A stretch of 64,000 nt of DNA from Hyphomicrobiales bacterium. GTDB taxonomy: Bacteria; Pseudomonadota; Alphaproteobacteria; Rhizobiales; Xanthobacteraceae. The notes beneath the pieces were generated by a model that worked only from the letters and a program-made list of their open reading frames with translations, was not told the origin of the DNA and made no database searches. Positions 1 through 6,883 of the stretch are shown here, piece after piece; position 1 is the stretch's first letter; every line of letters starts with the position of its first letter. The stretch is taken from the NCBI GenBank assembly GCA_009377755.1, contig WHTM01000021.1:1-64000 (forward strand), given 5' to 3'. The position numbers and the translations under genes were made by a program.

Positions 1-97
1 AAACGCTTGCCAAGACGGCGGCCAGCGTCAATCATCACCGCACACGGCTGCCTCGTCTCATCCAGATTGCCGCGCCGTTCTCATCCTGATTGTCGCG

Positions 98-277
98 CTA
101 TACCCACCAGTGGCGCCGGCCCGACTGGGCCCGCCTCAGTCTCGGCTCAATGCGATCCTGCCAGGCTGCCAGTGCCGTTTCGACCAGAGCTCGATCGTCC
201 TCGCCGATCCGGCCAGAGGCTTCCATATCGGCCACCCAGTTCAACGTTTCAGTCAGTCCGGGGACGAGCTGGCTCAT
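98..277 (-). CDS. Small hypothetical protein of the integrated element (59 aa)
   Basis: This short frame encodes 59 residues beginning MSQLVPGLTETLNWVADMEA and ending in a TAG codon. Its ATG overlaps the TGA of the upstream 117-aa gene (ATGA), the same coupling seen throughout this element, which is the main reason to believe it is real. The protein looks soluble and helical, with an acidic N-terminal half and an Arg-rich tail. I do not recognise a family. It is the last gene of the element that can be read before the window edge. Confidence 0.6.
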   Translation of the reverse strand: MSQLVPGLTETLNWVADMEASGRIGEDDRALVETALAAWQDRIEPRLRRAQSGRRHWWV

Positions 278-627
278 GCGGCGGCCTCGCGGGACGGGGC
301 CTGTAGGGGGCGCGTTACGCTTCCGGGTGACTGAGATACCGGCTCGCCGGCGGAACGCATGGGCGGGGCTGTCCCCACGTCCTTGCGCACTCGAAACCCG
401 ACACCGTTGCCGGCGGGTTCCAGGCGCGCGCCTTCGCCGATCGAGCGGACCTTGAGGCAGAGCACGTCACCGCGATAGGCTGCGAGCGGCGTGGCCGGAT
501 CGACACCGGCAGCGACCAGACGCCGGCACAGTTCGAGAACAGGCGCACCGGCCGTGACGGATATCCCGCACAACCGCGCCTTGTCGGACCCGAATAGCTC
601 GGCATGGAGCGGGAGCGGCTCAGTCAT
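274..627 (-). CDS. Hypothetical protein of the integrated element (117 aa)
   Basis: The gene encodes a 117-aa protein beginning MTEPLPLHAELFGSDKARLC, with no signal peptide or membrane segment. It starts inside the stop of the upstream small-terminase-like gene (ATGA overlap) and its own TGA overlaps the start of the 59-aa gene, so the three are probably translated together. The middle, around LCLKVRSIGEGARLEP, resembles uncharacterised short proteins carried by rhizobial prophages and islands. That resemblance is from memory and no function can be assigned. Confidence 0.65.
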   Translation of the reverse strand: MTEPLPLHAELFGSDKARLCGISVTAGAPVLELCRRLVAAGVDPATPLAAYRGDVLCLKVRSIGEGARLEPAGNGVGFRVRKDVGTAPPMRSAGEPVSQSPGSVTRPLQAPSREAAA

Positions 628-1514
628 GCGAGCGGGTCCCAGTCCGTGTTCGCAAAGCGCGGTCGGTCACTACCCTCGCGTAGCGCGACGTTGGCCGGCC
701 ATTCGGCCCGGGCTTGTGGCACCTCGCCCCGGCGAGGCCGATGGCTCTGCGGCACCTGCTGCAACAGGCGCTGGGCCTCGGCATTCAGCCGATCCGCCTC
801 GGGCCCCGACAGGCGATCGGCCTCAGCCCACAAGCGCTGAGCCGCGCGGCAGATTTCGTCAGGTGTGGACGGCCGTGGCTGTGGTGCTGGCTCGACCGCT
901 GCGGTCTCGGGAATGGCCGGTGGTGCGTAGGCGGTGGCCGGGTAATCCAGGGCCGGTTCGTCGATCGACGGCACCGGCGTGGTGCTGGTGCCGTAGTGGA
1001 TGGCGGCGTATTCGGCCAACGACGGGACACCAGCGCCCGCAGGCGGGGCGCCCATGCGCTGATCGTCCAGCGTGGTGTCGGGCACCGGATCGTCGTCAGG
1101 CGCATGGGTGGGCTGCTGTGCGGCGCGGGTGGCTAGGTACTGCTGCAAGCTCGGCACGACCTCGCGCGGCACGCGGGCAATGCCGATCGTCTCCAGCGTC
1201 CGGCGCAGCGTGTTCGTCGCGCGGCCGTAGGCGTCGAGATCGACATCGTCGCCGCGAGACAGCTTGCCTTCCATTTGTTCGAGTTCCAGCTCAAGCGTGC
1301 TGGCGCGACGCACGAGCTGACGCTGTGCCTCCGACAGCACATCCCATCCGCCAAGATCGCTGGCATGAAGCCGCACCAAGTCTTTCAGCCGCCGCGTCCA
1401 CGCGCTGTTACCGTCACCTTCAACGAATAGGCGACGGCCGTTCGTCACGGCCGAGCGCTGTTGCGCCGGTAGCTCACCGGCGGCGGTGCGGTTGGTGTGT
1501 GTTTCAGCGCGCAT
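624..1514 (-). CDS. Small-terminase-like hypothetical protein (296 aa)
   Basis: The start at 1514 (MRAETHTNRTAAGELP) is preferred over an upstream in-frame extension. Residues about 25-125 are helical and charged: a VEGDGNSAWTRRLKDLV stretch, then LSEAQRQLVRRASTLELELE, then a segment ending LRRTLETIGIARVPRE. This helix-loop-helix layout, closing on LxxLGI.R, resembles P27-type phage terminase small subunits, which bind packaging sites. The remaining 170 residues are Pro/Ala-rich and probably disordered. The gene lies just beyond the repeat-rich origin candidate, the position small-terminase genes hold in phage satellites. The family assignment is inference; the reading frame is well supported. 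Confidence 0.6.
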   Translation of the reverse strand: MRAETHTNRTAAGELPAQQRSAVTNGRRLFVEGDGNSAWTRRLKDLVRLHASDLGGWDVLSEAQRQLVRRASTLELELEQMEGKLSRGDDVDLDAYGRATNTLRRTLETIGIARVPREVVPSLQQYLATRAAQQPTHAPDDDPVPDTTLDDQRMGAPPAGAGVPSLAEYAAIHYGTSTTPVPSIDEPALDYPATAYAPPAIPETAAVEPAPQPRPSTPDEICRAAQRLWAEADRLSGPEADRLNAEAQRLLQQVPQSHRPRRGEVPQARAEWPANVALREGSDRPRFANTDWDPLA

Positions 1515-1890
1515 GCTCAGCCCTCGAATGGCCCTCACGAACGGCCATATCGGACAACCGTTGGACATGATAAGGACCGCCGAGAAGAAAGACAAGCTAC
1601 TGCAAGTGTTTACGCTTGTGCACGCGTGTCTTTTTCCGCCTTACTAAAGCGGAAACCAGCCAGTCCGGCAATGGTTGCGAGTGAAACTATTTGTGAGCGG
1701 CAGCAGCGGCAGCCGGCGAGCCGCAAAAAAAATGGTAAGCGGCCTTCTGCGCCTTGAGTGCGCCTTGAGCCTTTCGCCATGAAGGACACGGACACGGACA
1801 CTGACCCGGACACCGGACAACCCTTAAGGGTTTGTCCTGTCCGTCCGGGTGGACAGTCCGGACAATGTCCGGGTTGTCCGGTGTCCGGGT
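1515..1890. other. Non-coding region with GGACA repeat cluster (origin candidate)
   Basis: This 376-base gap separates the small-terminase-like gene from the RepA-like gene. Its part next to rep (about 1783-1890) is the repeat cluster listed separately. The part at 1515-1760 is lower in GC than its surroundings and has no convincing gene. The promoter for the downstream gene should lie here, but I cannot single one out. Confidence 0.5.
1783..1890. repeat. Iteron-like cluster of GGACA/TGTCC repeats
   Basis: The pentamer GGACA occurs seven times and its complement TGTCC five times within about 108 bases, many as longer CCGGACA or TGTCCGG units. A perfect 14-bp palindrome AACCCTTAAGGGTT sits in the middle (1819-1832), flanked by GGACA on the left and TGTCC on the right. 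The cluster begins directly after the stop codon of the RepA-like helicase. Clustered iterons beside rep are typical of plasmid and satellite origins, so this is a plausible origin or Rep-binding site. Confidence 0.55.
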
Positions 1891-3003
1891 TCACCTGGCT
1901 AACCATACCCAGTCATCCCAGGCGCCCACGCGCTGCATTGCGATCAGTTGTTCGGATGCACGAGCGAATGCTTTGCGCTTTGCGTCCTGCTCTCCGGTTG
2001 AGATGTTTTGCCGATAGGCTTGCTGGCGCCATTCGGCTAACGTGACAACCTTCGCGGCATTGGGAATGCGGCCTGATGCTGGCGCGGGTTTACCTTGCTC
2101 GGTGACGGCGTCGGCGAGTGCGCGTAGGGCTATTTGGGCACCTCTCGTCAGGACGGTCTTTGATGCACTTGATGCTGCCGGCGCATCCGTTGGAACCAGA
2201 ACGGGCGCCGTGGTTGCCTGGTTGGTGTCCGGGTCAAAGAACAGTTCCACCGACTCGAATCGGAATCCGAAGATTGGCTTGTCCACGAGGTCGTTGCCTT
2301 TATCGGTTTCGACCAGCACGGTTCCGGTGGCGGGCTTGGTGATGCGGACGGTCAGGTCGACGGCGCCGAGGACCGAGCTGTGGCCGCGCATCCGGTCCGT
2401 GCGGTCGACGGGAACGTGGTGGATGATGGCGATGTGGGCGCCAGTCGCGCGCTTGATGCGTTCGGCGGCCTGGACGACCTTACCCATGTCTGCGCTGCTG
2501 TTTTCGTCACCGCCTGCCAGGGCCCTGTTGAGCGTGTCCACGATGATCAGCACGACCGGCTGGCCCGTGGCTTCGGCGAGCGCCCTGGCGGTAGCGATGA
2601 CGCGGGCGGTATCGACCTCGCCGGTTCGCAGGTCGATCATGTCGTCTACAATGGCGATGTGGATATCCATGAGGTCATGGCGTTTGCACCATGCCAGCAG
2701 CCGCCGTTTGTTCACCGCGCCGCGTTCGATGGATAGGTGAAGGACCGCGCCTTGAGTGATGTGCCGGCCGCAGTAAGGCAGGCCTGCGGCGACGTGGCAG
2801 CCCACATCGAGCACGACGGTTGACTTCCCGGCGTCGGGCGGACCGTACCAAGCCGAGGTTTCAGCCATCCCGATAAAGCCGTCGATCAGGTAGGCTTTCG
2901 GTTCCAGCACGATATCGCGCGGCAGCACATAGGCGAAAGGTTCGGCTTGCGGCGACATAGACTGCGCAAAATCGTCAAATGAAATCGTGTTGCTTATGGT
3001 CAT
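1891..3003 (-). CDS. RepA-like AAA family ATPase / replicative helicase
   Basis: The protein has 370 aa starting at MTISNTISFDDF, where ATG overlaps the TGA of the preceding gene; an in-frame upstream extension is Arg/His-rich and unlikely. Walker A is GPPDAGKST at residues 54-62, Walker B is VLIIVDTLNR at 151-160, and a sensor-like IIHHVPVD follows at 194-200. This matches the AAA_25/RepA hexameric helicase family of plasmids, phages and islands, which unwind the origin during element replication. The C-terminal about 90 residues are predicted helical and may bind DNA. The iteron cluster lies immediately downstream, which supports a replication role. Confidence 0.8.
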   Translation of the reverse strand: MTISNTISFDDFAQSMSPQAEPFAYVLPRDIVLEPKAYLIDGFIGMAETSAWYGPPDAGKSTVVLDVGCHVAAGLPYCGRHITQGAVLHLSIERGAVNKRRLLAWCKRHDLMDIHIAIVDDMIDLRTGEVDTARVIATARALAEATGQPVVLIIVDTLNRALAGGDENSSADMGKVVQAAERIKRATGAHIAIIHHVPVDRTDRMRGHSSVLGAVDLTVRITKPATGTVLVETDKGNDLVDKPIFGFRFESVELFFDPDTNQATTAPVLVPTDAPAASSASKTVLTRGAQIALRALADAVTEQGKPAPASGRIPNAAKVVTLAEWRQQAYRQNISTGEQDAKRKAFARASEQLIAMQRVGAWDDWVWLAR

Positions 3004-3335
3004 TGGGTTCTCGCATCTGTGGGTTTGCGCGCCAGCAGTTGCGTGATTGCGGGCTCGTCTTTGGCGGCGGTGACGCCGGTGCGGATTTGTTTGGCAATGG
3101 ATTCGGTCAACCGGCGCAATTGCGTCGGCTTGCGCGCTTCTGGCGACAACGCAATCACGCTGATCAGACAAGAAACGAGCGCGTCGGCTGTTTCGCCGGT
3201 GCGGATTGCCATTAACGGCGCGTCGACGACGATGCTCGCCTGTCCGATTGCTTCTGCAATCTCGTGGCAGAGCGTCTGATAAAATCCGGCGTCGTAGCCT
3301 TCGACGGCGCGCGCAATCGTGGTTCGGGTGGTCAT
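3000..3335 (-). CDS. Hypothetical protein of the replication module (111 aa)
   Basis: The gene encodes 111 residues starting MTTRTTIARAVEGYDAGFYQ. It is coupled by ATGA overlaps on both sides, to the primase-like gene upstream and the RepA-like gene downstream. The protein appears soluble and mostly helical with a basic C-terminus (LARKPTDARTQ). No domain is recognised. Its place between primase and helicase genes suggests an accessory replication or loading role, which is inference from position only. Confidence 0.65.
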   Translation of the reverse strand: MTTRTTIARAVEGYDAGFYQTLCHEIAEAIGQASIVVDAPLMAIRTGETADALVSCLISVIALSPEARKPTQLRRLTESIAKQIRTGVTAAKDEPAITQLLARKPTDARTQ

Positions 3336-4267
3336 TTGGCTGATTCCATCAGTTCATCGTTGAGATCGGTTCCGCTGCGCGGCATGCGCACGCGGACATT
3401 GCGTCCGGTTTTGCGCCAGCGCCGGCCGCAGAGTTCCAGCGCGCGCTTGCTCGCTTGCCCGGTCTCGCCGAGCAGGATCAGGGTCTCGACGCCCTCGAGG
3501 ACGGGAAAGAACGAGATCGCCCCGACGCTGCCGAGCGCCCATGCCGGCGATAGGCCGAGCTGCCGCGCAGCCAGGACGGTTTCGCAACCTTCGCCGATTG
3601 CCAGTGTGTCGCCGAGCGGATCGAACTTCACCGCCGCTCGATGCACGACGCCGAGCATGCGGCGATCGAACTTGCTGCCGTCGGGATTGAGCCGGATACG
3701 GTGAATGGCGGTCAGTTCATCGTCATCGAGGGAACGGAACGCCGCGACCAGCGCCGGCACCTTGACGATCTTGCCAACGTTCTCGTCGCGCCAGGGACAG
3801 GCGGGATGAAATCGGAGCACCGGCCCGGCAAGGTCAAACGGAAGATCAAGTTTGCGGTGTTCGCGAAGATAGATTTCCGCGAGCGTGCCGCCAGGATCGC
3901 GCGCCGTGTTCCAAATTCGGGTCGCCATTTCGATCCGGCGCAGGTCATCTTCCGTCCGGGGACGTGGTCCGCTGTCATCCTCGACGGACGCTAGGTCCCA
4001 TTCGGAAACCTTCGCCCGCGGGATCGTCCGGTTGCGTTCGTCGCCCGGTTGCCACTCCGGCAGACCGAGCCGCCGGCGAACGTGATCCCGACAGGCTCGC
4101 ACGTCATCGTTGGCATGCGAGAAGATCAGGAACCCATCCGGTGCGGCGGGCTCGAACCGAATGGACAATGAGCGATCGTGTGGTGAGTGACCCGGACCGG
4201 GGCAAAGAACTTGCCGGCCAGCTAGTTCACCGCCGAGCGCGCGAGCAGCGGAGCGGAGGTCGATCAT
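3332..4267 (-). CDS. TOPRIM-type primase-like protein (Toprim_3 family)
   Basis: The start at 4267 (MIDLRSAARALGGELAG) is set by its ATGA overlap with the upstream gene. The N-terminal CPGPGHSPHDRSLSI (from residue 22) matches the zinc-like segment of phage and plasmid primase-associated proteins. The C-terminal TOPRIM region begins LAIGEGCETVLAARQLG and continues through WALGSVGAISFFP. The segment that usually holds the second acidic TOPRIM motif reads LILLGETGQASKRA, so a canonical DxD is missing. Primases of this type make RNA primers for element replication; catalysis is uncertain given that motif. Confidence 0.75.
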   Translation of the reverse strand: MIDLRSAARALGGELAGRQVLCPGPGHSPHDRSLSIRFEPAAPDGFLIFSHANDDVRACRDHVRRRLGLPEWQPGDERNRTIPRAKVSEWDLASVEDDSGPRPRTEDDLRRIEMATRIWNTARDPGGTLAEIYLREHRKLDLPFDLAGPVLRFHPACPWRDENVGKIVKVPALVAAFRSLDDDELTAIHRIRLNPDGSKFDRRMLGVVHRAAVKFDPLGDTLAIGEGCETVLAARQLGLSPAWALGSVGAISFFPVLEGVETLILLGETGQASKRALELCGRRWRKTGRNVRVRMPRSGTDLNDELMESAK

Positions 4268-4452
4268 GACACGCGCTCCACGATGCATAACCCTGCCATT
4301 GCCGCCAACTCACGAGCCTCGACCAGCGCGTCGCGCCGTGAGCCGAACAACCAGCCGTGCGAGCGCAGCAACACCAACCAGGCGGCTTCCTCGCGGAGCA
4401 CGAAAACGGCGCCGACCTGACGCGAAGGAAAGCGGATGACGGCGGCGGTCAT
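4264..4452 (-). CDS. Small hypothetical protein (62 aa)
   Basis: This 62-aa frame begins MTAAVIRFPSRQVGAVFVLR. It is linked by 4-base ATGA overlaps to the TOPRIM/TopoVI-A-like gene upstream and the primase-like gene downstream, so it is very likely expressed. The sequence alternates short hydrophobic strands with Arg-rich turns and has no transmembrane helix long enough to be convincing. I do not recognise a family. Confidence 0.6.
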   Translation of the reverse strand: MTAAVIRFPSRQVGAVFVLREEAAWLVLLRSHGWLFGSRRDALVEARELAAMAGLCIVERVS

Positions 4453-5462
4453 TGGTACGCTTCCTCCAACAGCCGCTGGATTTCTGCGCGCACTTGCTCG
4501 CGGTGTGGGGCTAGCGCCTCGCGGTATCGGCCGAGTGCGTCATCGGGCAGATATTTGAGGATCGCCTCACGGCAGAGAGCGCGGCTCGCCTCGGGAGTCT
4601 TAACGAGGGCGCTGGCCTCGACCTTGCGCGCCCCGAATTCCCGTAGGTAGCGCTGAACAAATTCGGCCTTGTGGTCCTTGTGGCGTTCGTCGGCGAGGCT
4701 CCGGCCTGATCCGGTCTCCAGGTTGTCGATCCAGGTGAGGTTGTTCTCCTGGATGAAGTCGTAGTTCAGCCCGAAGCGGTCGATGGTGAGATGGTCCATC
4801 AATCGCAGCCATTCCGAGTGCGTGAGCAGGTCGGCAAGGTTCTTGCGCAGGCTGTTGGAAATGTTCAGCCCGTAGGGATCGTGGTCGCCGAAGTACAAGA
4901 TGATGGAGTGCTTGCCTTCGGCGGCCCGTCTGCGGAGACGCCCCAGCATCCCCCAGCGCAGGTTCATATCCGACCAACCTTTGCCGTTGGCGATCGGGAT
5001 GGAGAACTCCTCCGCGATCGGGCCGAACAGCGACTTCAGGCTCAGCTTCTCGACCACCATTTCGAGGTAGTAATCACGACCATCCCAGGCGCTGAAGGGT
5101 GTATAGCTGCGGTGCGCGGAGGTGACGTAGTCGACGATCGTCTGGGCAAACGCCTCCGGGTCGTCATCGTCGAGGTCGTCGAGATTATCGAAGCTCCGGG
5201 CGCCGTCCTCGGCGACGAGGTCCATGGGCAGCAGGCGACGCCGCCGGCACTCGGTGAGCACCTCTTGCGCGGCGTCGAAGTCGCCTTTGCCGAGGCCGTG
5301 CTCCTCCAGCAGGTAGCACCACTCCCGGGCGCCAATCTGAAAATCGAGTGTTGAATTGATTTCCAGGATGAGACCGCAGAACTGCCGTAGGTCGTCGTCA
5401 TAGGCCGCGAGCGTCGCACTGGTCGGCCGACCCCGTGGCAGGCGAGGAAGGACCAGGCTCAT
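4449..5462 (-). CDS. TOPRIM-containing protein resembling Spo11/topoisomerase VI subunit A
   Basis: The protein has 337 aa from MSLVLPRLPRGRPTS; the start is fixed by an ATGA overlap with the GapR-like gene. Residues 187-200 read IILYFGDHDPYGLN, a good match to the metal-binding GDxDPxG motif of the TOPRIM domain in Spo11/TopoVI-A proteins. The N-terminal half contains an acidic linker (DNLDDLDDDDPE, residues 92-103) and a possible winged-helix segment, but I cannot place a catalytic tyrosine. No TopoVI-B partner is visible nearby. Similar lone proteins occur in alphaproteobacterial prophage-like regions; the biochemical role is unknown. Confidence 0.65.
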   Translation of the reverse strand: MSLVLPRLPRGRPTSATLAAYDDDLRQFCGLILEINSTLDFQIGAREWCYLLEEHGLGKGDFDAAQEVLTECRRRRLLPMDLVAEDGARSFDNLDDLDDDDPEAFAQTIVDYVTSAHRSYTPFSAWDGRDYYLEMVVEKLSLKSLFGPIAEEFSIPIANGKGWSDMNLRWGMLGRLRRRAAEGKHSIILYFGDHDPYGLNISNSLRKNLADLLTHSEWLRLMDHLTIDRFGLNYDFIQENNLTWIDNLETGSGRSLADERHKDHKAEFVQRYLREFGARKVEASALVKTPEASRALCREAILKYLPDDALGRYREALAPHREQVRAEIQRLLEEAYQ

Positions 5463-5719
5463 TCGCCGGCCCTCGCGTAGTCGAAGAGCGGCAGACCGAT
5501 ACCCTGCCTGTAGAGTTCCTCGATCTCGGCCTGCTCGGCTGCCTTGCGGCATTGTTCGGCATCGCGGAGAGATTCGCGCGCCAGCCGGACCAGGACACCA
5601 GGCGCGAGACCGTCGCCCTTGGCCTGCCTACGCCATTCAGAGATGTCGGCGGAGAGGTCGGTCTTCTGCTTCAGCAACTCGACGGCGCGGTCGAAGTGCG
5701 ATTTGAGGGTGCCGGTCAT
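5459..5719 (-). CDS. GapR-like (DUF2312) DNA-binding protein
   Basis: This 86-aa protein begins MTGTLKSHFDRAVELLKQKT and continues with ISEWRRQAKGDGLAPGVL. That layout, a coiled-coil heptad stretch followed by an AKGxGx segment, is characteristic of GapR/DUF2312 proteins, which bind overtwisted AT-rich DNA and stimulate topoisomerases. The C-terminus (about residues 55-86) is longer than the core domain. It is translationally coupled to the TOPRIM/TopoVI-A-like gene downstream (ATGA), an interesting pairing because both families act on DNA topology. Confidence 0.65.
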   Translation of the reverse strand: MTGTLKSHFDRAVELLKQKTDLSADISEWRRQAKGDGLAPGVLVRLARESLRDAEQCRKAAEQAEIEELYRQGIGLPLFDYARAGE

Positions 5720-5985
5720 GATCGGCGCCCCCGTTCCGAGAGCGCATCGGCGGCCGCGCGCGAGGTGGCGAAGATGCCGATCGGTTCATCGTCGAGGTTG
5801 AACAGTTCAACCCCGCGATGCCCGCGCGAGATCAAGTGGCCGGCACAGCGACCGTCAATGAACAGGGCTTGAAAGGCGGCAGAGAATTTCGTAGCTTGAA
5901 TGGAGATCGAGCCGCCAAGCTGATCACCATGAGGCCGGTTCACCGTCGACGCGGTGGCCGGCCTCTCCGCTTTTGTGTGCCGCAT
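5716..5985 (-). CDS. Hypothetical element protein (89 aa)
   Basis: The chosen ATG at 5985 lies four bases after the stop of the HTH gene, consistent with operon coupling; an earlier in-frame start would overlap that gene. The region from ISIQATKFSAAFQALFIDGR to GIFATSRAAADAL looks like a compact beta-alpha domain seen in short phage proteins from Rhizobiales. Its TGA overlaps the ATG of the GapR-like gene. Function is unknown. Confidence 0.55.
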   Translation of the reverse strand: MRHTKAERPATASTVNRPHGDQLGGSISIQATKFSAAFQALFIDGRCAGHLISRGHRGVELFNLDDEPIGIFATSRAAADALSERGRRS

Positions 5986-5989
5986 CCGA

Positions 5990-6211
5990 TCACGAGGCCT
6001 CCGTATTCGAGGCAGCTTCGCGCTCGGCACGCCAGGCGGCGGCGGATTCGTCCGTGATCAGGACCTTGGTGCCGGCGTACATCAGGCGCGGGCCGAGGCC
6101 TTGATTTTGCATCTTGTAGAACATCGAACGACTGAGCGAATGCTCGTCGCAAAATGCGGCGATGCTGTACGCCGCGCGGCGCCCTCGGGCCGGACTATGT
6201 TCGAGAGACAT
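5990..6211 (-). CDS. Small HTH protein, excisionase/AlpA-like
   Basis: The 73-aa protein begins MSLEHSPARGRRAAYSIAAF and contains YSIAAFCDEHSLSRSMFYKM, followed by a wing-like GPRLMYAGTKVLITDE segment. This is the layout of short MerR/AlpA-type winged-helix proteins that regulate integrase or act in excision. It is the first gene after the 123-bp gap that separates the integrase pair from the rest of the element, so it may control this leftward operon. Excisionase versus repressor cannot be decided from sequence. Confidence 0.65.
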   Translation of the reverse strand: MSLEHSPARGRRAAYSIAAFCDEHSLSRSMFYKMQNQGLGPRLMYAGTKVLITDESAAAWRAEREAASNTEAS

Positions 6212-6233
6212 ATTAAATCACCCGTCGGTTGAT

Positions 6234-6261
6234 GGCGGGCAACTGGAAACAAATGCCCGCC
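6234..6261. promoter_or_regulatory. Hairpin in the gap before the HTH gene
   Basis: Perfect 8-bp arms GGCGGGCA and TGCCCGCC are separated by 12 bases. The site lies 23 bases upstream of the HTH gene start, in the only sizeable gap inside the element operon. It could be a repressor operator, an excisionase site or an attenuator; there is no U-run, so a simple terminator is unlikely. Confidence 0.35.
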
Positions 6262-6334
6262 GGTTAAGGACAGGCGTTTCTATATGCACATAAAACGAGC
6301 GCGTCGCGCGTGGTTATCGACGAAAACAGGTGTC

Positions 6335-6883
6335 CTAATTTTCGTCGGTGGAGGATAGCAGCCGCGCTGCAGCACCGCGCACACCAGACAATTCCCGGCG
6401 CCGACGTATTGACCGCGAGATTTGTTCGTCGGTCAGGGCCGGGTACATGATTTCACGGTACCGCCTGTACAACGCGTTTGCTGCGGCAATGGCTGCCTTT
6501 GCTTCACGGTACCGTACTGCAAGGCCGTCTATGGACGCTGTTCGGCGCTGGCGCCATAGCGGGGATTTCTCCGCTTCCGCTATCGCCCCTTTTAGCGTCT
6601 GCGCGCCAGTGAGATGTGCATCCACGGCGGCCACGTATTCTCGGCACTCCGCGTAACTCCACTTTCGCGGTGCCCCTCGCTTGCCTGCCGGCCGGAATGC
6701 GGCGATGTGATCGGCGGCCAGAGAAAGCGCCAGTTGAAACCACGCCGCATCACTGTCGGTAGGGAATGAAATTCCGTAGTGCTGAAACAGCACCTTCAGC
6801 ATGCGCAGGCGGTGCTCGCCGCCATCCTTCGCCGGCGCCGCTTTGTTCAGCACCGACGGATATTGCGGTCGCCGCTTGGCCAT
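6335..6883 (-). CDS. Hypothetical protein next to integrase (182 aa)
   Basis: The ATG at 6883 overlaps the TGA of the integrase gene (ATGA), so the two are co-translated. The 182-aa product is basic and helical: MAKRRPQYPSVLNKAAP at the N-terminus, a KRGAPRKWSYAECREYV segment near residue 80, and a C-terminal RRRRELSGVRGAAARLL. GAPRKW-type motifs with following helices suggest DNA binding. The partnership with integrase suggests a role in integration, excision or control, but no family is recognised. Confidence 0.6.
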   Translation of the reverse strand: MAKRRPQYPSVLNKAAPAKDGGEHRLRMLKVLFQHYGISFPTDSDAAWFQLALSLAADHIAAFRPAGKRGAPRKWSYAECREYVAAVDAHLTGAQTLKGAIAEAEKSPLWRQRRTASIDGLAVRYREAKAAIAAANALYRRYREIMYPALTDEQISRSIRRRRELSGVRGAAARLLSSTDEN

